Shown piece by piece: positions 1 through 8,958 of a stretch of DNA of 40,002 nucleotides. Made by a program: the position numbers and the translations under genes. The DNA comes from Chthoniobacterales bacterium (GTDB taxonomy: Bacteria > Verrucomicrobiota > Verrucomicrobiia > Chthoniobacterales > UBA10450). The stretch spans positions 1 through 40,002 of the forward strand of contig JAICMR010000010.1 in NCBI GenBank assembly GCA_025929155.1. Reading direction: 5' to 3'. Below the pieces are notes generated by a model. It made no database searches, was not told the DNA's origin, and saw nothing but the letters and a program-made list of their open reading frames with translations. The number at the start of each line of letters is the position of its first letter. Position 1 is the first letter of the stretch.

Positions 1-51
1 AATATGACTCTTACGTTTAACCATCCGCCGCGCGGAAGCTTTTTTATTTTT

Positions 52-1068
52 ATGGCACTCACCGAAACCGAAATTCAGCGTCAGCAAGAAATCAAACAGG
101 CCGAAGAGCTCCTCTTCACCGGGAAACAGGAACTCGGCTTCGCCAAAGGTCTTTTCCTCGGAGATTTCATCGCCGACTGGGCGATGCCTTATCCGAGAAT
201 CTCGGATGCGCAGCAGGCGCAGTTGGATCGGGCGATCGCGGAGGTGAGGGAGTTTCTCGATGCGCACCTGGACCCGGAAGCGATCGATCGCAACGCGGAT
301 ATTCCGCGGGAAGTGATCGACGGGCTCGGACGGGTCGGCGTACTCGGCATGACCGCGCCGACTGAAGTCGGGGGTCGGGGTTTTTCGCAGATGATGTATT
401 GCAAGGTGCTCGAGGAAATCGGCGCGCGTTGCGCTTCGACCGCGGTCTTCACGAACGCGCACCATTCCATCGGGATCCGCGCGCTTTTGCTTTTCGGGAC
501 CAAAGCACAAAAGGAAAAGTGGCTGCCGCGGCTGATGAATGGCGAACAACTGGCCGCCTTCGCGCTGACCGAGGCGCAAGCTGGCTCCGACGCCGCAAAT
601 GTCCAGACCACCGCGACGCCCAGCGAAGACGGCAGCCATTACGTCCTCAATGGTGAGAAACGCTACATCACGAACGCCGCGATCGCGCAAGTTCTGACGG
701 TCATGGCGCGCACGCCGGTCCCGGGCAAGGAAGGGAAAACCGCGATCACCGCCTTCCTCGTTACCCCGGATATGGAGGGCTTCGAGATGATCGAGCCGCG
801 CATGCCGAAGCTCGGGATCCGCGGAACAGCCACCGGACGTTTTCGCCTAACGAATGTAAGAGTGCCGAAGGAAAACATCCTCGGCCCGCTTGGCAAAGGT
901 CTGCGCGTCGCGCTCACCGTCCTCGATTTTGGCCGTACAACCTTCGGCGCGTGCTGCACCGGCGGGGCTAAAACCTGCCTCCGAATGGCGGTCTCGCACG
1001 CTAATTCGCGTCAGCAATTCCAGAAGACCCTGGGCAATTTCGACCTCGTGAAGAAGAAGATCGGGTGA
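52..1068 (+). CDS. Acyl-CoA dehydrogenase, N-terminal fragment ending at an in-frame TGA
   Basis: This is the first part of a flavin-dependent acyl-CoA dehydrogenase, which catalyses the first step of fatty-acid beta-oxidation. The fragment holds the N-terminal helical domain and the middle beta domain. The family signature ALTE..AGSDA lies at about residues 171-181 and ends just before the FAD/substrate contacts. I chose the ATG at 52 because the protein from MALTETE onward looks like the family start; an in-frame ATG at 4 would add 16 unlikely residues. Neither has a clear ribosome binding site. Translation stops at TGA 1066-1068 directly after KKKIG, but the same frame continues with typical family sequence. 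Together the pieces give about 600 residues, the length of very-long-chain enzymes. The stop is therefore probably a CGA to TGA nonsense change or a sequence error. This piece alone lacks the catalytic glutamate. Confidence 0.85.
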   Translation: MALTETEIQRQQEIKQAEELLFTGKQELGFAKGLFLGDFIADWAMPYPRISDAQQAQLDRAIAEVREFLDAHLDPEAIDRNADIPREVIDGLGRVGVLGMTAPTEVGGRGFSQMMYCKVLEEIGARCASTAVFTNAHHSIGIRALLLFGTKAQKEKWLPRLMNGEQLAAFALTEAQAGSDAANVQTTATPSEDGSHYVLNGEKRYITNAAIAQVLTVMARTPVPGKEGKTAITAFLVTPDMEGFEMIEPRMPKLGIRGTATGRFRLTNVRVPKENILGPLGKGLRVALTVLDFGRTTFGACCTGGAKTCLRMAVSHANSRQQFQKTLGNFDLVKKKIG

Positions 1069-1860
1069 ATGGCCGCCGACGTTTACGCAATGGAAGCGAT
1101 GACTCAGGTCACGGCGTCGCTGATCGATCGCGGCTTCGAGGATTATATGATCGAAACGGCGATGCTGAAGGTCTTCACGACGGAACGGCTTTGGGATGCA
1201 GTCAATGACTGCTTCCAGATCCACGGCGGCTCCGCTTATTTTGACGATTCGCCCTTGGGCCGAATGCTGCGTGACGCGCGGATCAACCAGATCGGCGAGG
1301 GGAGCAACGAAGTGCTTACTTCGTTTATCGCGCTCGTGGGGATGCGCGGGCCGGGAATGGAGTTCAAGGAAATCCTCGACACGGTGATGAAGCCGTGGCG
1401 GGCCGAGCGGAACAAGGCCTTTGGTGCGGGTCTGAAACGCCTGAGCGCAGCCGTAAAAGTGCCGGAAGTGCCGGTGCGCCACGAGCAGTTGCGCTCCTAC
1501 GCGAGCCAGCTCGGGCGGCTCGTTTGGCGCTTTAACTTCGCCGTCAACAAGGCGCTCATCACCTACCGCGAACCCGTCATGGACATGCAGCTCATCCAGG
1601 AGCGGATCGCGGTGGCGGCGATGGAGCTGTTTGCCACCACCTGCGTGCTCAGCCGCTGGGATTCGGAGCTAACCAAGTCCGGCCGAAATGGGCACTCGGT
1701 CACGACCGAACAGGTGGCTGCTGACCTGTTCGTGCGACGTTCGATCCGCAAGATCAAGGAAGCGCTCCGCGACCTCGGCGATAACGACGACCGCGCCCTG
1801 CTCGCAACCGCGAACGCGGTGCTCGGGCAGCGAGCTTCGATCAGCCGCAACGGCAGCTAG
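1069..1860 (+). CDS. Acyl-CoA dehydrogenase, C-terminal fragment in the same frame
   Basis: This continues the preceding fragment without a frame change, starting MAADVYAMEAMT immediately after the TGA. It holds the C-terminal helical domain. QIHGGSAY at about residues 50-57 matches the FAD-binding segment of the family. RINQIGEGSNEV at about 71-82 matches the region with the catalytic base, so Glu77 of this fragment is the likely catalytic glutamate. The long tail after it (roughly 180 residues) is typical of very-long-chain acyl-CoA dehydrogenases, which are membrane-associated. An ATG happens to follow the stop, so reinitiation is possible, but a separate C-terminal domain would not be an active enzyme. 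It ends with TAG, and 56 bases later a GT2 gene begins. Confidence 0.85.
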   Translation: MAADVYAMEAMTQVTASLIDRGFEDYMIETAMLKVFTTERLWDAVNDCFQIHGGSAYFDDSPLGRMLRDARINQIGEGSNEVLTSFIALVGMRGPGMEFKEILDTVMKPWRAERNKAFGAGLKRLSAAVKVPEVPVRHEQLRSYASQLGRLVWRFNFAVNKALITYREPVMDMQLIQERIAVAAMELFATTCVLSRWDSELTKSGRNGHSVTTEQVAADLFVRRSIRKIKEALRDLGDNDDRALLATANAVLGQRASISRNGS

Positions 1861-1916
1861 CCAGTAAAAGAGCCGGGCGGCACGGCACGAAAAATGGTTC
1901 TTCAAAGGGAGCAACC

Positions 1917-2900
1917 ATGCTCTCGAAGCCGCGCACGTCGCCCTCGCTCACCATCCTAATCCCGTGCCTCAATGAGGCTCACGCCGTCGCCGCGGTCGTG
2001 CGAGAGTACACCGCAGCTTTCCCCCAATCCGATGTCCTCGTGGTCGACAACGGCTCCGAAGACGGCACGGCAGAAGCGGCGGGCGCGGCCGGAGCGGCTG
2101 TCATGACAGAGCGTCGCCGCGGGAAAGCAACGGCAGTCGCGACCGCGCTCGCCGCCATTGATACCGACCTCGTTCTCATGGTCGACGGCGATGGCAGCTA
2201 CCCCGCCGAAGGCGGTCGCCTGCTCCTGGAGCAATACCTGCGCGAGCCGGTGGACATGATTACCGGCATCCGCAGCGCGCAAAAGGCAGCGCTGGTTTTC
2301 CGTCCGATGCATCAGTGGGGAATGTCGATTTTCGCCGGGGTAATGAATTCGGTTTTTCACTTTAAGCCGCTCGATCTTTTTTCCGGTCTGCGACTTTTTT
2401 CGCGGCGTTTCTACAAACATGTCCCGGTACTTTCCCGCGGCTTTGAATTGGAAATTGAGCTGACCATTCAGGCGGTGGATAAGGGGTTCGCGCAGGCCGA
2501 AGTGCCGATTCCTTTTCGCACTCGCGCCGAAGGTTCCGCTTCGAAGCTCCGGACGGTGCGAGATGGAATTCGAATTTTGCGATTGCTCGTCGTTCTTTTT
2601 CGTGATTATCGACCGCTCACGTTTTTCGGAACATTGGCGCTCGGCATCGGGATTCTCGGCTTTGCCACCGGCTCCATTCCGGTATTGGAATATTTTTCGA
2701 CCGGGCTCGTGAACCGTCTCCCGTTGGCCGTCTTAGCGGCGAGCCTCGTCACACTTTCCTTCATCATCGGGCTTATCGGGCTACTCTTGGAATCGAACCT
2801 GCGCTACCACCGCGAGGCGTATCATATTCAGCTGCGGAAATTCGGTGCGCCGGCCGCACGCGCTTTGACGGCCGACTATAGGCGTGCGCTAACTGGCTAA
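1917..2900 (+). CDS. Family 2 glycosyltransferase, polyprenyl-phosphate sugar synthase type, with two C-terminal membrane helices
   Basis: This 327-residue protein has a GT-A fold resembling dolichol-phosphate mannosyltransferase. The N-terminus LTILIPCLNE and the VVDNGSEDGT motif bind the nucleotide sugar. DGDG at residues 90-93 is the metal-binding DxD. A GSASKLRTVRDG segment near residues 205-216 is typical of membrane-linked DPM-like enzymes. Two hydrophobic segments follow at about 233-255 and 268-292. Such enzymes transfer a hexose from a nucleotide donor to a polyprenyl phosphate on the cytoplasmic side, providing the donor for GT-C transferases such as those encoded downstream. The start is supported by AAAGGGAG at 1904-1911, five bases before ATG. 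Six bases separate its stop from the next gene, which suggests an operon. The exact sugar and lipid are unknown. Confidence 0.85.
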   Translation: MLSKPRTSPSLTILIPCLNEAHAVAAVVREYTAAFPQSDVLVVDNGSEDGTAEAAGAAGAAVMTERRRGKATAVATALAAIDTDLVLMVDGDGSYPAEGGRLLLEQYLREPVDMITGIRSAQKAALVFRPMHQWGMSIFAGVMNSVFHFKPLDLFSGLRLFSRRFYKHVPVLSRGFELEIELTIQAVDKGFAQAEVPIPFRTRAEGSASKLRTVRDGIRILRLLVVLFRDYRPLTFFGTLALGIGILGFATGSIPVLEYFSTGLVNRLPLAVLAASLVTLSFIIGLIGLLLESNLRYHREAYHIQLRKFGAPAARALTADYRRALTG

Positions 2901-2906
2901 ATCTGA

Positions 2907-4100
2907 ATGAAAATAGCCATCGTCGCCCAGTACTACCCGCCTCACGTGGGCGGCTTAGAAGTCGTGGCAAAGAAACAGGCAGAAAGCTTCGCCGCTGCCG
3001 GTCACGCGGTAACAGTTATAACTTGTGCCTGTGCCGGCGCTCGCGTTGGCGATCGGGACGAACAAGGCGTCCATTTGAGAAGAGCGGCCGCTGCTAATTT
3101 TCTCGATCAGCGCCTGGCTTTGCCTTTTGCCTTGCCCGGAATCGGTTTGTTCAGGAAGCTGCGCCAAGAGATCATGCAAGCCGACGTCGTCCTCTTGCAC
3201 GACGTCTTCTACCCGGTTTGTTGGCTGGGTTATTTGCTCGTCACACTTTATGGGAAGCCGCTCGTGCTGATTCAGCACGTTGGTTATGTCGAACATCCCA
3301 GCCGAACAGTTGTCTTCGGCCAGCGCCTCGTCTACGCCACCTTCGGGGCCGCAATCTTTCGAAAAGCCACGAACCTCGTGGTCTTTAACGGAAAAGTTAA
3401 AGCTTTCCTTCTTCGCTGCGGGGTGGAGCAGGAAAAGATCACGGAACTACGGAACGGCGTTAATCTGGAGCAGTTTCAGCCGCCTCCTCCGAGGCTTTCG
3501 AGAAGCTATGTTCGCGAGAAGTTCGACTTATCTCTCGACAAGCCGACCGTCCTTTTTGTTGGACGTCTGGTTCCGAAAAAAGGGTTCAAAGCGCTGCTTG
3601 AGGCCGCCGATGAAAGCTTTCAGTTGGTTCTGGTTGGGAGCGGCATTTTCGCCGAATCTTATCGACACCTCTCGAATATTCACTTTCTAGGATCCCTCGC
3701 TCACTTGGCGCTGCGAGAGCTGTATTCGGTAAGCGATCTCTTCGTCTTACCTTCGGTCGGGGAAGTTTTTACCGTCGCGATGCAGGAAGCTATGGCCAGC
3801 GGACTGCCAGTGATTACGACGGACGATGCTGCTTACAATTCGTATGACATTAATCGTGACCTGATAGCCCTTATTCGACCCGATCCGCCGAGGATCAGAG
3901 ATGCCATCTTACGACTTCTTGCTGACCCAGAGCGCCGCGCGCGAATGTCCGAGTATTCACGGGCCACGGCCGAAGAATGGTTCGATTGGGATAAAAACTT
4001 CCTAGCACTGGAGAAGCTGGTAGCGACCGCGGTTCGTCATGGCAACGAAACCACTCCCGCTGGCTCCCCAGTCTTGGGTTTGGCAGAATCCACGAAATGA
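2907..4100 (+). CDS. Family 4 glycosyltransferase (GT-B fold)
   Basis: This 397-residue retaining glycosyltransferase of the GT4 family probably adds a sugar to a surface glycan on the inner face of the membrane. The N-terminal acceptor half opens with AIVAQYYPPHVGG, the usual family start. The C-terminal donor half has FVGRLVPKKG at about 212-221 and the E-x7-E type motif in EVFTVAMQEAMASGLPVI at about 287-304. It lies 6 bases after the GT2 gene and overlaps the next gene by ATGA (4097-4100), so translation is probably coupled. It ends with TGA. The sugar specificity cannot be read from the sequence. Confidence 0.87.
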   Translation: MKIAIVAQYYPPHVGGLEVVAKKQAESFAAAGHAVTVITCACAGARVGDRDEQGVHLRRAAAANFLDQRLALPFALPGIGLFRKLRQEIMQADVVLLHDVFYPVCWLGYLLVTLYGKPLVLIQHVGYVEHPSRTVVFGQRLVYATFGAAIFRKATNLVVFNGKVKAFLLRCGVEQEKITELRNGVNLEQFQPPPPRLSRSYVREKFDLSLDKPTVLFVGRLVPKKGFKALLEAADESFQLVLVGSGIFAESYRHLSNIHFLGSLAHLALRELYSVSDLFVLPSVGEVFTVAMQEAMASGLPVITTDDAAYNSYDINRDLIALIRPDPPRIRDAILRLLADPERRARMSEYSRATAEEWFDWDKNFLALEKLVATAVRHGNETTPAGSPVLGLAESTK

Positions 4101-5140
4101 AGCAGACGAAAATCCTGATCTTTAAGCTCGGACTACTCGGTGATGTTCTGATGACTACGCCGTTCGTTCGGAACCTTCGCCATATCTTTCCCCAGGCGGA
4201 AATCCATTACTATGTGGGCAAGAGCTATCGAGTTGCGCTGGAAGGCAACCCGCACCTTTCGACTCTCGTCGACTTCGACGAGCAGATGTTTTACCGTCGC
4301 GACTTCCGACAAGTCTCGAGGCTGTGGCGGCGAATAAAAAGGGAGCAATTCGATCTGGTGTTCCTTCTCGGAAAGCACTGGTTTTTTAATGCTTTCGCCG
4401 CTTCCCTGGGGATTCCAACACGTGTCGGATTCGCGCGCGAACCGATCAGCCGCATCTTTCTCACGCGAGCGGTGCCGTTTCTAGAGCTTCGGCACGAGAT
4501 CTACTACTATCTCGACTTACTCCAGTTCGTCGGAAGCCCAGACTACTCAGACTTAGCCATGGAGGTAGAAATTGGCCAAAAGGACGAGGCACGTGCAGAG
4601 TCTCTTATTGAAGAGTTTAAATTGCGGGGATTCGTGGCGACCATTAACAGCGGCGGAAACAATGCGGGCGAAAATCAGTTCGTGCGACGCTTACCCGCCG
4701 GTTTCTTTCAGAACCTGGTAATGGCTTTGGCGAGGCGCGGTCCGGTCGTGTTGCTCGGGAACGCCGCAGATCGAAAGCATTACGCTCAGTTTCCCTTCCC
4801 GGCTAATGTGGTCGACATGAGCGGACAGCTCTCGTTTCGAGAGAGCCTGGCCCTAATGCGGCGCGCTAAGCGGATATTCACTACAGATTGCGGGGGGATG
4901 CATATGGCCGCGACGGTCACCGAACACATAACGGCTTTCTTTGGACCTGCTCATCCACTTCGGAAGCTGCCGCTTCGCGCCGATGTGGAGGTTGTCTGGC
5001 CGGACCGCGCCCGTTACAATCCGTACTACGACCTTTACAATACGGGACTCAGGGAGCCCTCTTTTCAGGACATTATCTATTCGCTGAATGGCCAAACGAT
5101 TGATAGCCCACGGCGAAGCGCGGTTCCAGCCAATTCATGA
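4097..5140 (+). CDS. Family 9 glycosyltransferase, heptosyltransferase-like
   Basis: This 347-residue GT-B protein belongs to the ADP-heptose:LPS heptosyltransferase family. The N-terminus has FKLGLLGDVLMTTPFVRNL (about 9-27), matching the acceptor-binding glycine-rich start of these enzymes. Near the C-terminus FTTDCGGMHMAA and FFGPAHP (about 262-287) match the nucleotide-sugar binding region, where the family usually has D-(S/T)GxxHxAA. The likely role is adding a heptose or related sugar to a lipopolysaccharide core or other surface glycan. Its start overlaps the GT4 stop and its stop overlaps the methyltransferase start, both as ATGA, so the three genes form one translationally coupled unit. 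Other GT9 members use other donors, so 'heptosyl' is an inference. Confidence 0.85.
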   Translation: MKQTKILIFKLGLLGDVLMTTPFVRNLRHIFPQAEIHYYVGKSYRVALEGNPHLSTLVDFDEQMFYRRDFRQVSRLWRRIKREQFDLVFLLGKHWFFNAFAASLGIPTRVGFAREPISRIFLTRAVPFLELRHEIYYYLDLLQFVGSPDYSDLAMEVEIGQKDEARAESLIEEFKLRGFVATINSGGNNAGENQFVRRLPAGFFQNLVMALARRGPVVLLGNAADRKHYAQFPFPANVVDMSGQLSFRESLALMRRAKRIFTTDCGGMHMAATVTEHITAFFGPAHPLRKLPLRADVEVVWPDRARYNPYYDLYNTGLREPSFQDIIYSLNGQTIDSPRRSAVPANS

Positions 5141-5811
5141 ACGAAGCCTCGAAGACGAAACAGATCTGGAGCGCCACTGAACGGGCTCTGCTCGAAGGCA
5201 AGGGTATCGACATCGGCTGCGGCCCTGATCCAGTTACTCCAACAGTCCGCAAGTTTGACTTAGCGGATGGCGACGCGAACGAGATCGGCAGGTTCGTTTC
5301 GGAGCAGTTCGATTATGTCTTTTCGGCTCACTGCCTCGAACATATGAAAGACCCAGCTCACGCGCTCGCGGGATGGTGGCGATTAGTACGATCAGGCGGG
5401 CATCTGATAGTATTGGTTCCCGACGAAGACCTCTACGAGCAAAGCTACTGGCCGAGCCTGTTTAATACGGACCATAAGTCGACCTTCGCCATTTCCAAGA
5501 CAGACAGCTGGTCGCCCCGGTCCTTTAACGTCTTGGACCTAATGCAGGCATTGCCCGGAGCTGAGATTGTGTCCATTGAAGTCCATGATCGAGGCTATGA
5601 CCGATACCTGCTTCACACGCGAAAGTATCCGCGGTCGCTGGCCCGGCTTTTGGGCAACGGATTAACCGCAGCGATCAAGTTCGGCGGAAATCGCAAGCTA
5701 GGGAATCTTAGCAGAATTCTGGCGCGCCTTCTTCGCGCTCCTGTCGATCAGACCTACTTAGGAGCTTTTGCCCAAATCCAAGCGATTGTCCGGAAACGCG
5801 AGCTAGCATAG
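5137..5811 (+). CDS. Class I SAM-dependent methyltransferase
   Basis: This 224-residue protein has a Rossmann-type methyltransferase core. Motif I is GIDIGCGPDP (about 23-32), the SAM-binding loop. FDYVFSAHCLEHMKDP (about 58-73) is the next conserved stretch of the type 11/UbiE-like group, followed by GGHLIVLVPDED. Its place at the end of the GT4-GT9 unit, with an ATGA overlap, suggests that it methylates a sugar or glycan intermediate. The substrate is not determinable. The stop codon TAG (5809-5811) directly abuts the stop of the opposing flippase gene, with no base between them and no room for a separate terminator. Confidence 0.8.
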   Translation: MNEASKTKQIWSATERALLEGKGIDIGCGPDPVTPTVRKFDLADGDANEIGRFVSEQFDYVFSAHCLEHMKDPAHALAGWWRLVRSGGHLIVLVPDEDLYEQSYWPSLFNTDHKSTFAISKTDSWSPRSFNVLDLMQALPGAEIVSIEVHDRGYDRYLLHTRKYPRSLARLLGNGLTAAIKFGGNRKLGNLSRILARLLRAPVDQTYLGAFAQIQAIVRKRELA

Positions 5812-7140
5812 CTAAGTCCGAGCGAGGGCCGAACAGAGCGCCGGATCGTTCGCACGCGGAGTGGGAACGGCGACGGCCTTCCTGATTGCTATGACTGCGG
5901 GCAAATAGGCGCAGACCGCCAAGGTCGGCGGGAGAAAAGTTCCGATCAAGCCGTAGCTGGATTGTAGCCAGTAAACGCCAAGAAGCGTTATGCACACCTC
6001 TATACCTCCACAAAGGGCGGCGGTTCGGCCAACCCCGAGCCCTAAGGCACAATAGGTAACTAGTCGATTCGAGGCGATCGCCAAACCCAAGGCAGCGGTC
6101 CAAAGCCCGGTAGACCAGCCCAAGGGAGTCGGAATAGCGAGCCAGTAGCGAAAAAAGGGGGACACCCCTAACGCGATTGCGGCCGCACTAGGAATACTAA
6201 ACGCCAAAGCGTAGACGCAGACCGTTCTCAAACATTCACGTCGTTCACGAGCACTGCGACAGCGGGGTAAGACTGCTAAGCCTACATCAAACGACACGGC
6301 GCCGAGCGCGCTAATAATTTCGCTCATTCTAAGGAGGATAAAAAAGGAGCCTGCCGCCGCCGGACTTCCTAAAGCGCCCGTAAGAAGGATAAGACCGTGC
6401 GATTTGGAGGCCCAGGTGATGGAGGTGATATTCATCCAGTGACTTTGCTTGAGAGCCGAACGCAGGCCACTCCAAGTAACCGCACGGAGGCCAAGGTGTT
6501 GCGGCAAAGCAAAATAGTGTAGGCGGTGGAGTGTGAGTGCGATATTTGCGCAGAGCAGTGCCGCGATCCAAATGGTCACTGTTATTGGGACAGAAGAATG
6601 CCAGGAGAGTGCTAGAGCTACGGCTGGGATCGCAGCGACCCAGCCACCGGCGCCAGCCATTTTGATACGACCCACCCCTTCATGGAGAACTATCGCTTCC
6701 AAGAGAATAGACGTGGCCAAGTACGGAAGCGTCAGCGCCGTTACGACAACAAATAGCCACTCGTGCTTCCGCGGGATGGCCAAGAGCTTAGACCATCCGT
6801 GCCAAAAAGTGAGGCTCACAACGCTCGCTAAGATGAGACCGCTGATGACAGCAAAGAGAAGAAGACTTTCAGCCAGAGCGGGCGAAGAATCACCACGCGC
6901 GACAGCCTTGGCAAGTTCAATCCTGGTGCGGCCGCGTAGCCCGAGGTCGCAAAGAGACAGAAGCACAAAGAAAGAGCTTGCGATGGCGAATTCCCCGTAC
7001 CCGGTGGCTCCCCAAGCATGCAACATCCAGGGTGTCAGACCCAGCATGAAAACGGCTTTCGCCGCGAACGCAACGGTTTCCCAGAGCTGGTTCGAAGACA
7101 GTTGCCGTTGAAGGGACGGCCCAAGAAGCGGTCGGGACAT
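5812..7140 (-). CDS. Polysaccharide flippase-like multi-pass membrane protein
   Basis: This 442-residue protein is almost entirely hydrophobic, with about twelve membrane segments. The N-terminal stretch AAKAVFMLGLTPWMLHAWGATGYGEFAIASSF resembles the start of Wzx/RfbX-type oligosaccharide flippases of the MOP superfamily, including the G-x-x-x-Y/F-G loop after the first helix. Such proteins move lipid-linked oligosaccharides across the inner membrane. Context with glycosyltransferases on both sides fits. It is read toward the GT4-GT9-methyltransferase unit. Upstream, 25 bases separate it from the stop of the GT-C gene at 7166, so the two may be co-transcribed. Family assignment is by overall pattern; no single catalytic residue defines it. 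Confidence 0.75.
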   Translation of the reverse strand: MSRPLLGPSLQRQLSSNQLWETVAFAAKAVFMLGLTPWMLHAWGATGYGEFAIASSFFVLLSLCDLGLRGRTRIELAKAVARGDSSPALAESLLLFAVISGLILASVVSLTFWHGWSKLLAIPRKHEWLFVVVTALTLPYLATSILLEAIVLHEGVGRIKMAGAGGWVAAIPAVALALSWHSSVPITVTIWIAALLCANIALTLHRLHYFALPQHLGLRAVTWSGLRSALKQSHWMNITSITWASKSHGLILLTGALGSPAAAGSFFILLRMSEIISALGAVSFDVGLAVLPRCRSARERRECLRTVCVYALAFSIPSAAAIALGVSPFFRYWLAIPTPLGWSTGLWTAALGLAIASNRLVTYCALGLGVGRTAALCGGIEVCITLLGVYWLQSSYGLIGTFLPPTLAVCAYLPAVIAIRKAVAVPTPRANDPALCSALART

Positions 7141-7165
7141 GATTCAGAGCGCTGCTGCGCTTCAC

Positions 7166-8869
7166 CTATTCTCGGCCGCTTGTGAAAAGACCATAGCTGG
7201 CAAGATCGTTTTCGCTAAAAATCTTCCTTGCATGGAATTTCGACTGCAATAGGGCAGCCTCCCGCGTCGTCATAGGAAAAAAAGAAACCACGATAGGGCG
7301 TTCTCGCAGAAAGGGATCGTTACGGATAAGGTCAGCTCCATAGTATGCCAACAGAGGGTTGAAGCCAACTAGATCAACGTCGCGAGTATGAAACTTTTCA
7401 TTAGCGATCGCGTAGGGTCTGACGAACTCTTCCGCTTGCATGCAGCGCAGCGGGAATTGAACGAGCAGCGCTAGTGTCACTCCAGCTAAAACGAGAGCAG
7501 AGGCGTTGACTTTTCCGATTCGCTGGATCAGGGAGTCCCAGCCGGAAACGGCGACTAGTATGAGGCAACCGAGCGTTCCGTGAAAATATCGGTCACCCCA
7601 GCCGTGCGCTTGGTCGGAGCGTACAAAGATATAGAATCCGAAGGTAAGGAGGCAGCTAAGTGCGGCGTCGCGCAGAAAGGCAGGTTCGCGCTGCAGGCGG
7701 GCGAAGCCTAGGACGGCGAGGAGCGGCACTGGGAAAGCCAGCCATCCCACTAAAAGCAGCAGGTATACGAACTGAATGACCCAGGTGTAGCGATGAACAG
7801 CGAAGACGCTGATAGCCCCGTGGTCGAAGGTCGGCAAAAAGCGGTGCCACCAGAGGACGCAGGCAATGACGCCTGCAACATACACAACCGCGAAAAAGAA
7901 GCTCGCGCGCCACCGCCGCTCGCGTACCAAGCGAAATAGGAATGGCGTCGCAAAAAGGGCATGGAAAAAAGGCTGGTGTAGAGCCAGCGCCGCCACGCCA
8001 ACAAAGGGGGTGAGCCAGAACCGCCGCTTCTCCGGAGAGAGATAGAGCCAAAGCCAAATCAGGTTAAAAGCTAGGTGGGCCGGCATGGCGTAGGCGGTCA
8101 TCGACATGACGAGCACTTGCGATGAACTCGCAAGAAGTGCTGCCGCTATGACGGGCTTCCAATTGTCGTCTGGCCAGATTTTCTTTGTTACTGCCGCAAC
8201 AGTGAGAACGCTGATTGCGCCCAACATCGGGTTGAGAAAGTCCTCCAGGGACAGAAACATAAACAGCGCTCGCATCGCGGCATACACTGGGAGATAGGAA
8301 GAGTTCCAGCTATGAAGCTCCGGAAAATAGCTCGTGTGAGTGGGCCGGATGAGGTGGATCATCGGTTCCCAAAAGGCTGGCACAACCGCACGCAAGTGTC
8401 CGCTGAGGAAGATACGAGCTTGAAAGTTAGCCATGTTCTCGTCTGCGCTCAGCGCGTAACGATGGAAAACGAGGTCATTTCCCACCGCCGCGAGGACGAA
8501 GGTTCCGACAGCGAGGAGCACGACGACAAGGCCAGGGCGCACCTTGAGCGAGCGGGGGTGGACAGGTACCTGGCGGCGAAGCCACAGTGCGGTTAGGACA
8601 GCGAAAGCTGCGACCAAACCGAGTCCCCAAGGCTCATTACGTGAGAAGAGGACGTAGAAAACATTATAGCCATCGAAGGGGTCGGCTGCACCCAGCCAGG
8701 TCCCGCGGAGCCATAGTCCAAGGCCGATGCCGGCGTCGGCGACCAGGGCCAATGCGCCCAGAGTCATCCAGACGAGAAGCATGTTTCTGCTGGCGGTCCC
8801 GGGTGCCTGTGTCGGAAGTTGGTTGACAGGCGGTTCGGCAACTGGTGCGAAGATCATGAGCGATAGCAT
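7166..8869 (-). CDS. GT-C type membrane glycosyltransferase-like protein
   Basis: This 567-residue integral membrane protein has about eleven to thirteen hydrophobic helices. ALSADENMANFQARIFLSGHL places an acidic pair (Asp143-Glu144) in the first long extracytoplasmic loop, the position of the catalytic or metal-binding acid in PMT/ArnT-type (GT39/GT83) enzymes. These use polyprenyl-phosphate sugars to glycosylate lipids or proteins in the periplasm. A C-terminal soluble part of about 100 residues follows the last helix. The start is uncertain: ATG 8869 lies 13 bases after AAGGAG, and a second ATG four codons later is possible. It is divergent from the GT-C gene at 8959 across a short intergenic region of under 100 bases. 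The acceptor is unknown. Confidence 0.7.
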   Translation of the reverse strand: MLSLMIFAPVAEPPVNQLPTQAPGTASRNMLLVWMTLGALALVADAGIGLGLWLRGTWLGAADPFDGYNVFYVLFSRNEPWGLGLVAAFAVLTALWLRRQVPVHPRSLKVRPGLVVVLLAVGTFVLAAVGNDLVFHRYALSADENMANFQARIFLSGHLRAVVPAFWEPMIHLIRPTHTSYFPELHSWNSSYLPVYAAMRALFMFLSLEDFLNPMLGAISVLTVAAVTKKIWPDDNWKPVIAAALLASSSQVLVMSMTAYAMPAHLAFNLIWLWLYLSPEKRRFWLTPFVGVAALALHQPFFHALFATPFLFRLVRERRWRASFFFAVVYVAGVIACVLWWHRFLPTFDHGAISVFAVHRYTWVIQFVYLLLLVGWLAFPVPLLAVLGFARLQREPAFLRDAALSCLLTFGFYIFVRSDQAHGWGDRYFHGTLGCLILVAVSGWDSLIQRIGKVNASALVLAGVTLALLVQFPLRCMQAEEFVRPYAIANEKFHTRDVDLVGFNPLLAYYGADLIRNDPFLRERPIVVSFFPMTTREAALLQSKFHARKIFSENDLASYGLFTSGRE

Positions 8870-8958
8870 TATGACTGCTTCACTCCTTCAGCAGCCACCG
8901 CGCCAGTACCTCGGCTAATTTCTGGGGGCCTAGCACAGGACTTGCAGCGCAATGGCGC

